Source: Chelonoidis abingdonii
Taxonomy: Eukaryota; Chordata; Testudines; Testudinidae
Length of the DNA: 64,000 nucleotides
Direction: 5' to 3'
NCBI RefSeq assembly: GCF_003597395.2
Contig: NC_133770.1
Coordinates: 6,196,038-6,260,037 of the forward strand
The translations under genes and the position numbers were made by a program. The notes beneath the pieces are model-generated. The model was given only the letters and a program-made list of their open reading frames with translations. It had not been told where the DNA came from and ran no database searches. The number at the start of each line of letters is the position of its first letter. Position 1 is the stretch's first letter. Positions 12,150-22,959 of the stretch are shown here, one piece after another.

Positions 12150-12535
12150 GTCAGCTTGCTGGGCAGTTTCACCCAGAGGTGGCTGCAGTTCAGAGGCGGG
12201 GGACTAGATCCCTGCATCTATCGTATAATTTCATGGGATTTTGGATGACTTCAGATATATAGGGCTGTTTGAATTCCAGCCATCAAAACAAGCCAACAGC
12301 CCGTATGCAAGAGCCCCTAATGCGCTGGTGGGCAGTGACTGTCTCACATACAGATGCACAGTTTGGAGGCTAGAAGTAAGCACCTCACCTGTAATACACC
12401 CCATACCTTACCCTAGGCTCCTGCTTGTGTATCTCATAGACTCATAGACTCATAGGTCAGAAGGGACCAATATGATCATCTAGTCTGACCTCCTGCACAA
12501 GGCAGGCCACAAAACCCTACCCATACACAGGGTAT
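12150..12535. repeat. Tandem duplication, copy 1 (clean)
   Basis: About 386 bp spanning unique DNA and the first ~100 bp of the CR1 end. Repeated immediately to the right with many single-base insertions. Confidence 0.85.
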
Positions 12536-14180
12536 GTCAGCTTCTGCGTGGCAGTTTCACCCGATGGTGCTTTGCGATTCAATAGTGCGGGTAGGGGTGG
12601 GACCTAGATCCCGTTGATACTATCGCTATAATTTCATTGGGATTTGGATATGAACTTCAAGATATATAGGTCGCTGTTTGAATTTCCAGCCATCAAACAA
12701 GCCAACAGCCCGTATGGCAAAGAAGGCCCTAACATGCTGTGGTGGGCAGTGGACTGTCTCAACATACAGCAATGCACAGTTTGAGGCTAGAAAGTATAGC
12801 ACCTCACCTGTAATACACCCATACCTTACCCTAGGCTCCTGTTGTGTATCTCGATAGACTACATAGATCATAGGTCAGAAAGAGGGCACCAAGTTATGAT
12901 CATCTAGCTGACCTCCTGCACAAGGCAGGCCACAAAAACCCTACCCTACACATTTATAACACCCGAAACCCATGACTAGTTTATTGAATCCTAAAATTTA
13001 TGATCTGAAGACCTCAAGCTGCAGAGAATCACCAGCAAGCGACCATGCCCCACGCTGCAGAGGAAGGCCGAAGAAAAAAAAAAAAAAAACCTCCAGGGCG
13101 CTCGTGCAATCCGCCCTGGAGGAAAAATTCCTTCACCGACCCCAAAGTTATATATACTGAGCGATCAGCTGGAAACCGGCTGAGCATGTGGGAAGACTCA
13201 CCAGCTAGCACACAAGAAAGATTTCTCTGCGAGTAACTCAGTTCCCATTCCCAGTCCAAACATCCCCTCACGCCAATTGAGCAAACTTATCTGCCGATAA
13301 TCCCAAGATCAATTGCCCAAATTAACATATCCCATATTAACTCCCCTCCATATACTTATCAAGCTTTTAGTCTTAAGCACAGATAAGCTTGTTTGCCCCA
13401 TACTCCTTGGAAGGCTTCCAGAAGTTTCACTCCCTAATGGTCTAGAACCTTCTGTCAATTTTTCAAGTTCTAAACTTCCTAATATCCAGTTGTACCCATT
13501 TCGTCCTTGTGCTACATTAGTACTAAGCTTAAATAATTCCTTCCCTCCCTAACGTTAATTCCCCTGATATATTTATATAGAGGCAGCATATCCCCGGAGC
13601 CTTCTTTTGGCCAGGCTAAACAAGCCAAGCTCTTTGAGTCTCCTTTCATAGGCAGATTTTCCATTCTCGGATCATCTAGTAGCCCGTCTCTGAACCTTGT
13701 TCCAGTTTGAATTCATCCTTCTTAACATGGGACACCAGAACTGCACACAATATTCCAGGTGGGTCTCACCAGCGCCTTATCTAACGGTACTAACACCTCC
13801 TTATCCTTGCTGGAAATACCTCGCCTGATGCATCCTAAAACCGCATTTGTTTTTAACGGCCATATCGCTTGGCGGCTCATAGTCATCCTGCTATCAACCA
13901 ATACCCCAAGGTCCTTCTCCTCCTCGTTGCTTCCAACTGATGCTGTCCCCGTATATTCTAAATTCTTATTATTAATCCCTAAGTGCACTGCTCTGCACTA
14001 TTTCACTATTATATTTCATCCTATTACTATTACTCCAGTTTACAAGGTGGTCCAGATCTTCCTGAATAGTATCCCGGTCCTTCTCCGTGTTAGCAATACC
14101 CCCCAGCTTTGTGTCATCCGCAAACTTTATTAGCACATTCCCGCTCTTTGTGTATCTCTCTAAAGCCTAGTCATTACTGC
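12430..14180 (-). mobile_element. CR1 LINE 3' part, minus orientation, in noisy sequence
   Basis: Read on the minus strand, 13,722-13,988 encodes CR1 protein sequence (KDLGVLVDSRMT; KALVRPTWNIV), followed by the long CR1 3' region ending near 12,430 with TCATAGACTCATAGG. The frame is broken by many small indels. The terminal ~100 bp occurs twice because of the adjacent tandem duplication. Confidence 0.85.
12536..12955. repeat. Tandem duplication, copy 2 (indel-rich)
   Basis: Same sequence as 12,150-12,535 but with dozens of scattered one-base insertions and a few deletions. This pattern resembles uncorrected long-read sequence more than natural divergence. Confidence 0.85.
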
Positions 14181-14429
14181 GAACCAAAGGCAAGAGCTCG
14201 AAAACCTGTGCAGCACACGGACCCCCAGGGGCCATTTCCTGGTTGCTACTCCCAGCCTAACACGGTCCAGCCACATACACCTTGTTGCTCTCTGTATGGG
14301 GAACAGACCCAGAAAGCCACAGCAGGACCCAGGTCTTGCCCCCTATGCGGCAAAGTGTCTATTCAGACATGGGCAGGGACTCCCTCTGGCTCTTCTGAAA
14401 GACAATGGAGACACTCACATCTCTGAGAA

Positions 14430-14990
14430 CCAGAGTCATCGATTGTAAGGACAACTGTGATCGCCTAGTCTGATCTCGTGTCTAACATGAGCCACGGGAC
14501 CGCCCTGAGTTAATTCCTGTTTGTACTAGAGCCAATCGTGTAGAAAAACATCCCAGCTCGATTTAAAAAATGTCCGGTTATGGAGAATCCCCCAGGACCC
14601 TTGGAAAGCTGCTCCAATGGTTAATTCCCTTTACTGTTAAAAAAAAATTGCATCTATTCCTAGTCTGAATTAATCTAGCTTCAATTTCCAGCCACTGGCT
14701 AGATTGAAGAACCTCTTATTAAATTTCTGTTCCCCATGTGGGGGCCTAGAGACTGTGGTCAAGTCACTCCTTAACCTTCTCTTTGTTAAGCTCAAATCGA
14801 TGGAGCTCCTGGAGTCTCCCCCTATAAGGCAGGTTTTCCAGTTCTTCAATCAATCAATCATTCTCTTGGCTCTTCCCTGAACCCCCTTTGATTTATCAAT
14901 GTCCTCCTTGAACAGTGCACACCAGAGCTGGACGCACCATTCCAGCAGCAGTTGCACCCATGCCAAATACAGAGTAATATAAACAGGGGA
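14430..14990 (-). mobile_element. CR1-family LINE fragment, minus orientation
   Basis: Contains the conserved CR1 3'-region blocks (AATCCAGACTAGG-like, CTTTGTTAAGCTCAAATCGATGGAGCTCC, CACACCAGAGCTGGACGCACCATTCC in short segments). Older and more diverged than the 12.4-14.2 kb copy. Confidence 0.75.
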
Positions 14991-15404
14991 CCCTGCCAAC
15001 TCCTCCTGGTTGCTAGGTCCCTACCATTCTACCCCCCGCAGGATTGACCTCCTTGTGGCTGGCTTGGCATAGAGTCCGAGGCCCGAACAGCCATGGACAC
15101 GAACTCCCCTCTCGCTCTTGAAAAGGTCCCTTCCAAGTAGGGCTCAGGCACAACAACAGGGTGGAGGTGGGAAAGGCAGTGGCTGTTCTGTGGTGAGCAG
15201 ACACCCCGGCTTCTTGGAGAGGGACATGACGGAGCCCGGCATAGGCGCCTGCTCACCCTCCTCCGCTCCCCTGAAGAGGGGTCCCGGCAGCTGCCTTCCT
15301 GCTTCTGCACCAGGGTTCCTGGTGGAATCCCTTGTATTTACAGAAGGGTGAACTACTGTAAATCGAACCTAGTGTCAGACTAAACACAGGCAGGTCGGGG
15401 AGGC

Positions 15405-16410
15405 TGAGTCATTGTCTTATTGGATGAGGAGCTTGCCAAGCCAAGAATGCGGCAGCTTCATCGGCAAAGTGCAGAACCCTCAGACCACCGTCCAGTCTGG
15501 GCAGAGGGCAGACCACAGCCGCATGTCGGTTTGCCCGGATTTTCTCAACCATTCTGGCTGTGGCTTCCTCCCAACGGATGTGCGGAGGAGTGAGGTGGCT
15601 TAACACAGGGAGCACGGTGCTGGTGTGGGTCGAACCATCCCAGTAATGATGCACCTGGTTGAGTGTAGTTGTGTGTTAACCAACTTGACATGAGACGGAT
15701 GGAGCCAGACTGGAGCACAATATTCTGTTGCAGAGTAACAGAGCGCTAGACCTGATGAGCGTGGAGTTTGAGTGTTTGTGCCACATGAAGTCCTGGCCTG
15801 TTTGCATAGGAGGTTGTTACGTGTCCTCAGTGTAGCTGCAGTTTTCCTCAGATGGTTGATATGTGAGAGATCTATCCAGGGTTACTCCAGGTAGACTGGG
15901 CGAGATTCGTGGTTCAAGCGATGTCCATTGAGAAAGATATTCAGCTCTAGGGATGTTCTGGTGTTATGAGGATGGAACACATTCAAAACTGTCTTGGTTA
16001 CACATGGCTGCAAATACCACTGACTACCATATTCAGCCATCTTAGTCAAATCAGCATTTCGGGTGCCTTTGAGTTCCGGGAATGACAGTGCTTGGACTAC
16101 TGAGCAAATGTCATCTGCCTACATGAATGAGCGGGACTGGGAGAGCCAGAGGTCATTGGCGCAGGGGTTGGAACGCGTCGGTGCCAGCAGAGAGCTTGGG
16201 GTAGACCATGGGTTTGTTTTCTCCATGTACTGACTCAATCTCCCGCATGCACTCGGAAACCTCTGTGGTGGAGAAGGAGGCCAACGATGCTGAATACCCG
16301 TGCTGGGAGTGTTCGAAAATTTGACTAAGACCCCCGTGTGCCAGACCCTGGGGGTCATGCCACTGTCCAGTCCAGAAACAAGGCGAGCGAAAGGGATGAA
16401 TGACATGGGG
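15405..16410 (-). pseudogene. Dead non-LTR retrotransposon reverse transcriptase
   Basis: Minus-strand translation shows a reverse-transcriptase core: LLAPTRSNPCANDL at about 16,140-16,180, then the catalytic box reading F-M-stop-A-D-D, with TAG at 16,119-16,121 replacing the tyrosine of the YADD/FADD motif. VYL follows further on, and then a C-terminal segment with RWEEATARMVEKIRA (15,409-15,654). Several frameshifts and stops separate the parts. Clade not settled; I/Jockey-like is my best guess. Confidence 0.7.
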
Positions 16411-17252
16411 TGGGGAAGGGAGGGAGAAATGCTTTCAGGTCAACGGCCTTCCATTGTGATCAGTCTTCATCCATGCCCAGGGGTGGGGAGCTGCCTGGGA
16501 GAGTGAAGCACAGAGCATGGCCAGGACGCTTGCCGGACACACACCATTGCAGCCGGTTGGCCTCTCCCCAGCAGAGTCAAGTAGGCTGCCCAGCGAGGCC
16601 CAGCACCTCAGCCTGCTCTGATTGGGGCAGAGAAGACTGGGGAGGGAGGGAGCTCAGGATCAGACTTTGCTGACTGAGCTCTGAAAGGCCGGTCCCATTG
16701 CTCTCCCCCCTTCGTGACCAGCTCGTATGCTGGCTTGGAAAGAGAGAGGTGCTCGCGTCGTGTCTGAACTTCATCCCCCACATTCCGGATGGGTCCATGC
16801 AAATGTCTATCTCAGCCCCTCTCACCATGGCCCTGATCCAGCAAAGCACTTCGGCTTTGATCCCAATCCCACGGGAGCCAACGGGAACTTTGCCGCCGCC
16901 ATCCTTGGGGCAGGGCTAAGCTGTTCAGCACGTGCTTAAGTGCTTTGCTGGAAGCGGCTCAGCCAAATCCCCCCTCCGGCTCAACACCCCATAACCTGGG
17001 AGCGATTCGACTCCAGAGCAGGACTTTATGGCTTGGAACCGAGGGTGGAGCCAGCAGCCTCTGGAGAGCACGTGTTCCCGTTGCGAGTCCCTAGATGCTG
17101 AGTGCAACAGGGCAGTCCCTTCTGACATGGGTCAGGCCACGATTTAACCACGTTCCCACGTTGTGCAGGAGACCAGGCCTGTACCGTGGTGGTAACAGCA
17201 TGGCCTGACCTCCTGGAGTGACAAGGCAGCCCAGCTGTACACGGCTGGGAAG
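16411..17252. other. Intergenic, nothing recognised
   Basis: No gene recognised between the dead reverse transcriptase and the 17.3-kb hAT-type element. Confidence 0.5.
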
Positions 17253-17260
17253 TGCTCAGC

Positions 17261-17942
17261 TAGGGTTGCCAACTTTCTAATCACACAAAACCGAAACCCC
17301 TGCCCCGCCCCTTCTCTGAGGCTGTGCCCATGCCCTGCCCCTTCTCTGAGGCCCCGCCCATGCCCCACCCCTTCTCTGAGGCCCCACCCCTGCTTGCTTC
17401 ATCTCCCCTCCCTGCATCACTCACTCTTCTCCACCCTCGCTTACTTTCATTGGGCTGGGGCAGGGGATTAGGGTGTGGGAGGTGGTGAGGGCTTTGGCTG
17501 GGGGTGCGGCCAGGGATGAGGGGTTTGGGTGTGGGAGGGGATTAGGGGGCTGGTGGGGGGACAGAGGCCCGGCGGCACTTACCACATCTCTGAGGTCCTT
17601 GTGGCCTCTAGGCGCATGGGTGGCCAGGCAGCTCTGCACGGTGTGTGCCACTTTCATGCCCACAGGTATCACCCCCGCCCCCAGCTCCCATTGGTCGTGG
17701 TTCCCGGCCAATGGGAGCTGTGGAGCCGGCACGGGGGGCAGCAAGCAGAGCCTAGGGGCTGCAGGGACATGCTGGCTGCTTCCAGGAGCCGCGTGGAGCT
17801 AGGGCTGGCCGAGAGCCTACCCTAGCCCCGGGACCCCACTATGCTGCTGACTGGACTTTTAATGGCCTGATTGGTGGTGGAGCCACCAGGGTCCCTTTTC
17901 GACTAGGCATTCTGGTCAAAAACCGGACACCTGGCAGCCCTC
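17261..17942. mobile_element. hAT-type element, 682 bp, with internal tandem repeat
   Basis: Termini TAGGGTTGCCAA and CTGGCAGCCCTC are inverted. A perfect 8-bp duplication TGCTCAGC lies at 17,253-17,260 and 17,943-17,950. A degenerate repeat containing CCCCTTCTCTGAGGC (period about 31 bp) lies near 17,300-17,400. Confidence 0.87.
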
Positions 17943-17950
17943 TGCTCAGC

Positions 17951-19569
17951 CACTCTGGTGACAGGGGGCCAGCAAAGTACCTAAGCTACATAGCTGGTCT
18001 TGGAACATGGCTAAAACCCAGCGCGGTGCCATCTCCACCCTCAGTCCTCACTGCCTGGCACCCCAGAGCTCACTGACCACCAGGCCTTAACAGCCCGCTG
18101 GTGCCTGAAGGCAGTGGGATCGAGGTTGATTTGCACCCACTGAGGATCAGGCCCTTCACATTAAATTTGACAAGCCAGTGGTTTCAATTAAGGGCGAGGA
18201 GATAAAGTTTAGCAGAGGCAGAGTTCTCAGACTCCTGCCCCTTGCCAAGTTAAACACACAAGGCTGTCCCCCATCCCCTTGGCTGCATGTAGATCTCTCC
18301 CTAAGCTGGCCGAACCCACTCATATGGGAAACCACCCCCGCATGCTCCCCAGCAGCTCACAACAGCTAGGGCTACGTAGGCTTTGAAGGCCCTGGCTCCA
18401 AGCCCAGGGATGGTGGAGCAGCTCTAGCAGAAGGCCCATCACCAAGCTAGGGGACTGACCAATCGCCCGTGTCCTCAGCCAAGGGCCGGCCTGGGAATTT
18501 GCAAGTCAGGGCACCAGTTTGCCCAACACCGAGTGGCAGAGCAGAGAAGGGAGGAGATGGGAAAGCCCCAGCAGATCCTGGTTGGAGTATCGATCCCCCT
18601 AGGCACCAGCCATGCCAGGGAGGGCAAGAACCCCCATCAGTTGCCAAGGGCACCTGTCCGTCCTGCCCCCTCGGGGTTAAATGCCTCCCACTAGAGAGGG
18701 GCACAGGACTGTCTCAATGCAGGGATGTTAACCCTTCTGCTGCCCAGCTTCATCCTCCAGCCAGGCCCCCATCCTCTTGGTTTGAGCCCCTCACCCCGTG
18801 GGTGCAAAGCTGCCCTCCGGTTGCCTTGCCAATGCAGCAGAAATGCCAGCTCCTGCTGAGGCATCTCTGGTGGCACCTTTTCGAAGTGCCCCCTCCTGCC
18901 TTTGCCAAAACAAACCACGGCTGTTCTGAGCAGATCCGCCTGGAGCAAACACCCGTGCATCCACCACAAACAAACCTCACGGCCTTTCCGGAGCCGATTG
19001 TGGTTCCCAGGCTGGTAGGGAGAGAGCAGCGGGGGGAGCGAGCCTGTGGGCAGCTCCCAGCACTGTGCCTGGATGAAGCTTGCAGCCCTACTCCGAAAGC
19101 CACAGCCACTTCCCACCCATGTGACAGCCTGGGATCCAGGGCCAAGATAAACCTGCCGGATGCCAGAACCTGGCTGGGCATCTCTCACGATCGGTCACCC
19201 CGTGACCACAGGGGGCTGCATCATGGCTGCCTCCCCTCAAACGCCTGGGCTTGGCAACTGCAAACCATGGGCGCAAAGCACTCTGGGAGTCTGGCCAAGG
19301 GGCCGTTCCCATCTCCTGCAGACAGGCAGGGTGAGTGCATAGGGTCACACCAGGTCAGCCCGTCCTGTGAGCCAGCGAGAAGCTGGATGGTGTTGCAGAG
19401 AAGCAGCTGGCCAATGCTGTTGGCTGGGAGGAGAAGTGGGAAGCCCTAGGTGCTGTGGCAGGGCCTTGCATGGAGGAGGCAGTGACTCAGAGCATCGAGC
19501 TGAATCAGCGCCCTTGACTGCCGCCTGTGAGCTCCCACAGCCCAAGTTCCTGGGACCCTCACACGGACG
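17951..19569. other. Intergenic, with a long open frame of unknown meaning
   Basis: The plus strand is open for 326 codons at 18,469-19,449 and the minus strand is also open over much of it. No domain, signal peptide or family is recognised. Confidence 0.4.
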
Positions 19570-19840
19570 TGGCAGGCTGGCCTTGTGGTCACAGCACTGG
19601 ACTGGGACTCAGGAGACGTGTGTTCAAGTCACGGTTCAGCTGCAGCCTCCCTGTGCGCCTCTGAGCAGGTCATTGAATGTGCCTGGGCCTTGGTTCTCCA
19701 TCTGTACAATGGGGATAATCAATCTGCCTTTCTTCCAGCCTTCGGCTATTCTCGCTAGTTAGCCTGTACGTTCTGCCAAGCAGGGGCTGCCCTTGCCACG
19801 TGTACATGCAGCGCCTAGCACAATGGGCCCCCAATCTGCA
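19570..19840 (+). mobile_element. CORE/MIR-type SINE
   Basis: Same family as 49,905: tRNA-like head with CAGCACTGGACTGGGACTCA, then TCTCCATCTGTACAATGGGG and GCGCCTAGCACAATGGG. Confidence 0.8.
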
Positions 19841-20249
19841 GCTCTGAGTCTCAGAGCCCAGGGCAGCTGACTTGGGCTGGTGCTGCAGGGCTAAAAACAG
19901 CAACGTAGACATTGGGGCTCTGAGACCCTCCCTCTCACTGGGTTTCAGAGCCCAGGCTCCAGCTCTACAAAAGTGGGGTCACTTATCCCATGGGGGTGGA
20001 GGGAGCAGGAGAGAAGTGGGAAACTGAGGCACAGCTGGGTTTCATTTGAGACCAGTCAACCAGTGAATCAGTTACAGAGTTGGGACCAGTCCTCAGAGCA
20101 GCAAACACCCTCCTGGGGGAAAGGGATGGGGAAAGCAAGACTCTCTTAAACTAGCAGGTGCTGTGCAAGTGTCTCCACACACTGCTTTGCTAGGGAACCC
20201 TAACTGAATCTGCAGCACCCTCTGGGCTCTCAGTCCTGGACCACCCCCC

Positions 20250-20440
20250 AAAACACTGCAGCTCCCCACCAGTCCAGCCCAGGGATCCCCCGGGTCCTGT
20301 CGCTGCATCTGTCTCCCAGCCTGCAGCACCCCACCAGTCCAGCCCCGGGATCTCCCTGGCCCTGCTGCTGCACCTGGCTCCTGGTCTGCAGCACCCCACC
20401 AGTCCAGCCCGGGAGCCCCCCCGGCCCTGTCACTGCACCT
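20250..20440. repeat. 65-bp minisatellite
   Basis: Three copies with a 65-bp period. ACCAGTCC recurs at 20,268, 20,333 and 20,398. Intergenic. Confidence 0.85.
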
Positions 20441-21584
20441 CACTCCTGCCTGGGGCATGCACGCAATGGGAAGAGCTGCCCCAGGGTCTAAACTTCTCTC
20501 CCCAGTGCAGTTTCCTCTGCAGTGCTCAGCTCCTTCCCAGCACGGCTCAGGCCCCCAGCTGAGCTTCTGAGTCACCCAGGGCTTTACACACACAGCCAGG
20601 TATGTAAACAGGCCCCAGTTCAGAGCAGATTCCTGGCAGGAGATGAGATCATGGAGCTGCTAATCGTGGACAGATGGGCTCAGGGAGTCCTTCCAGGGCA
20701 CAATCCTCTGGGGAGTCAGCAGGGGCGTGTGTGGGGCAGCAATCAGGGCATCTACCCCAATACCCCTCCCTGGGACTGCGTAACTTCGGTGCCCAGCAGT
20801 GGGCCAAGAACATCCCACAAAGGGCTTGTAGGGGACTCCCGAGAGCCTGGAGCAAAGAAGGGCTTGGAGGACTCATCCGGGCTTTCCACCCTCTGTGGGC
20901 ACTGCCTGCAGCACCCCAGCCCTCGGCATCTTCGAGAGCCCCTGGGAAAAGGGAGAGCAACCCTAGTTCAAAGCACCCCCCCCATCCCATTCATCATATT
21001 ACCAGGTAGTCGGTCCCCAAGGGTCCCCACTCATCTGGCATGAACTCGAGTTAGGAGGAGGCCCTAGGTGTTAGAGACCCCCCAACTCCTGACCTTGTAT
21101 TACCCCAGTGCTGGGCTCCCCGCTTTCCCCTCCCCCTCGAGGCCTGGGCTCCCCCACTTTCCTCCACCCATCCCTCATGCCCCGCATGGCTGCAGGGGTC
21201 AGAGCTGGAGCTCTGGGTGGGTAGGCAGTGCAAAGGACCAGGGAGAGAAGCGTCCGCTGCCTCATCTTCCTGCGCGGTAGCAGGCGGGGCCTAAGAGATG
21301 TGGGGGCAGCCCCCTAAAAAGCCCCAGCAGACTGGGAGGCCAGGAGGGAGAAGGGAGATCGCTCCCTACTGGAACCAAGGCCTCTCTCTCAATACACAGC
21401 GGGTCCTGAACAAAGGGAGCAGCAATTCCTCTGGTGAGCCCCTACCTCTGCTGACAGGAAGAGGCAGGGCCATAACTGAGGAGAGGACCATTTCTAGCCT
21501 CATGCAGCCAGAGCAGGGACAATCTACCTACCTAGGTACGTCTAGGGCTCCTGGCAGAGCAGCATTGGGGCTTGTTAATAGCTG

Positions 21585-21700
21585 AATTTATTCCCACCTC
21601 CCCCCACATAATCTCTCCATTGCACAAGTTGGGAAACCGAGGCAGAGAGCGGCTAAGGGGGATGCCCAAGGCTGCCCAGGGAGAGAGTGGAACCCCAGGG
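21585..21700 (+). mobile_element. MIR-type SINE
   Basis: Contains GTTGGGAAACCGAGGCAGAG, a diverged copy. Confidence 0.6.
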
Positions 21701-22507
21701 CTCCCAAGGGCCATGCCGCCGCAGTAACCACAAGGCCTTCCACCAGCCGGGGTCGTAGCACGTTACTGAAGAATTCACCTGCCTCGGAAGCAGCCTTGGG
21801 AAGCGGCCGATGCCAGAGACTGGGCACCCTGGGATTTGACAGTCCAAAGCCAACGCGACCTCCTTCCCCGGGCCGGAGCAGCCTTCCCCGCCCAGCCAAA
21901 CCCTGCGACCAGCGGTTCCCACACCAGCTGGGGCTTGCAGCTATTCTTCGCCCCCTTCTCTGCCGCCCCCGCCTCTGCTTCACAGTTGGGTGATTAAAGG
22001 CAGTAAAGGCCTGGAATGTGCTGCCCCCCCGCCCCCCCATGCCACTTCCTGTCTGCAACTAATTTAACATCCTCAGAAACATCTGACAGAAATATTCCCG
22101 TATGAACCAGGCAGGAGCGATGGGCAGCGGCCACGGCGCTCCCCCACCCCCGCGGCAGATTGGCTCCTGGGCGCCTCCTGGAGCCCAGAGAAGAGAGTGC
22201 GCGAGGGCAAACAGAGCCAAAAAGGGACCGTAACCCCCCACCCTGTGAGCTGGTTGACGCAACTCAGAGCAGGGGGAGGGTTGGCAGCACAAGCCCCAGG
22301 CCCCCTCAGTGGTAGAGAAACAAATTTCTCAGCTCTTACCAACACCTCGTAGGCTGCTGGAGCTTTAGTTTGTGAGGCCTGGGCCCCTCCACTGCCTGGG
22401 GCACTAACGCCCCTCGAAGGAACAGCCCAGGAGGGGACACTCAGCAGGGCTGGGGCGTCCTTGCCCCCAGACACGCCCCCCCAAAATGCTGCTGAGCCGG
22501 CGACTCC

Positions 22508-22945
22508 CATGTCTGCCATTCTAGCACTCCAGGTTCAGCTCCACCAGGCAGGGCTTGGCCCAGGCCACCTGGAAAGCTGGCAGGGGCTTGCCCAGGGCTG
22601 TGCACAGCTCCGACTTGTCCAAGGGCAGTGGGCGATGGCGAGGAGCCGGGCCTCGGCCAGCGTGGATACCACAATGCCCTGGCGCCTCTCCCCCGTCAGG
22701 AGGTCCCCGGTTCGCCTGCAGGGCAAGCACAGAACCAGGAGCCAGAGGCCAGGCAAGGAGAGCAGGGTTAGGGGGAGGCAGATCCGGGGGGGACCCAGAG
22801 GCAGGGGGAAGGGAGATCCAAGGGGCACCCAACACCCAGCCCACACACCATCCTGTATGTCTTCTTCATGAGGCCGCAGGTGCACGCCCAGTGCCTGGCA
22901 GCGCTCCATCAGCTGCCTGGTATCCTTCCTCACCCCCCCACCAGC
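22508..22945 (-). other. Coding-like minus-strand segment, unidentified, frame-shifted
   Basis: From about 22,716 the minus strand reads TGDLLTGERRQGIVVSTLAE and AEARLLAIAHCP, then needs a one-base shift to continue as LDKSELCTALGKPLPAF, ending at a TAG at about 22,522. A second stretch with QLMERCQALGVHLRPHEED lies at 22,860-22,930 and is followed by a GT. This looks more protein-like than its surroundings, but I recognise no family and cannot exclude chance in GC-rich DNA. Confidence 0.25.
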
Positions 22946-22959
22946 ACCAGGTGCCACCC

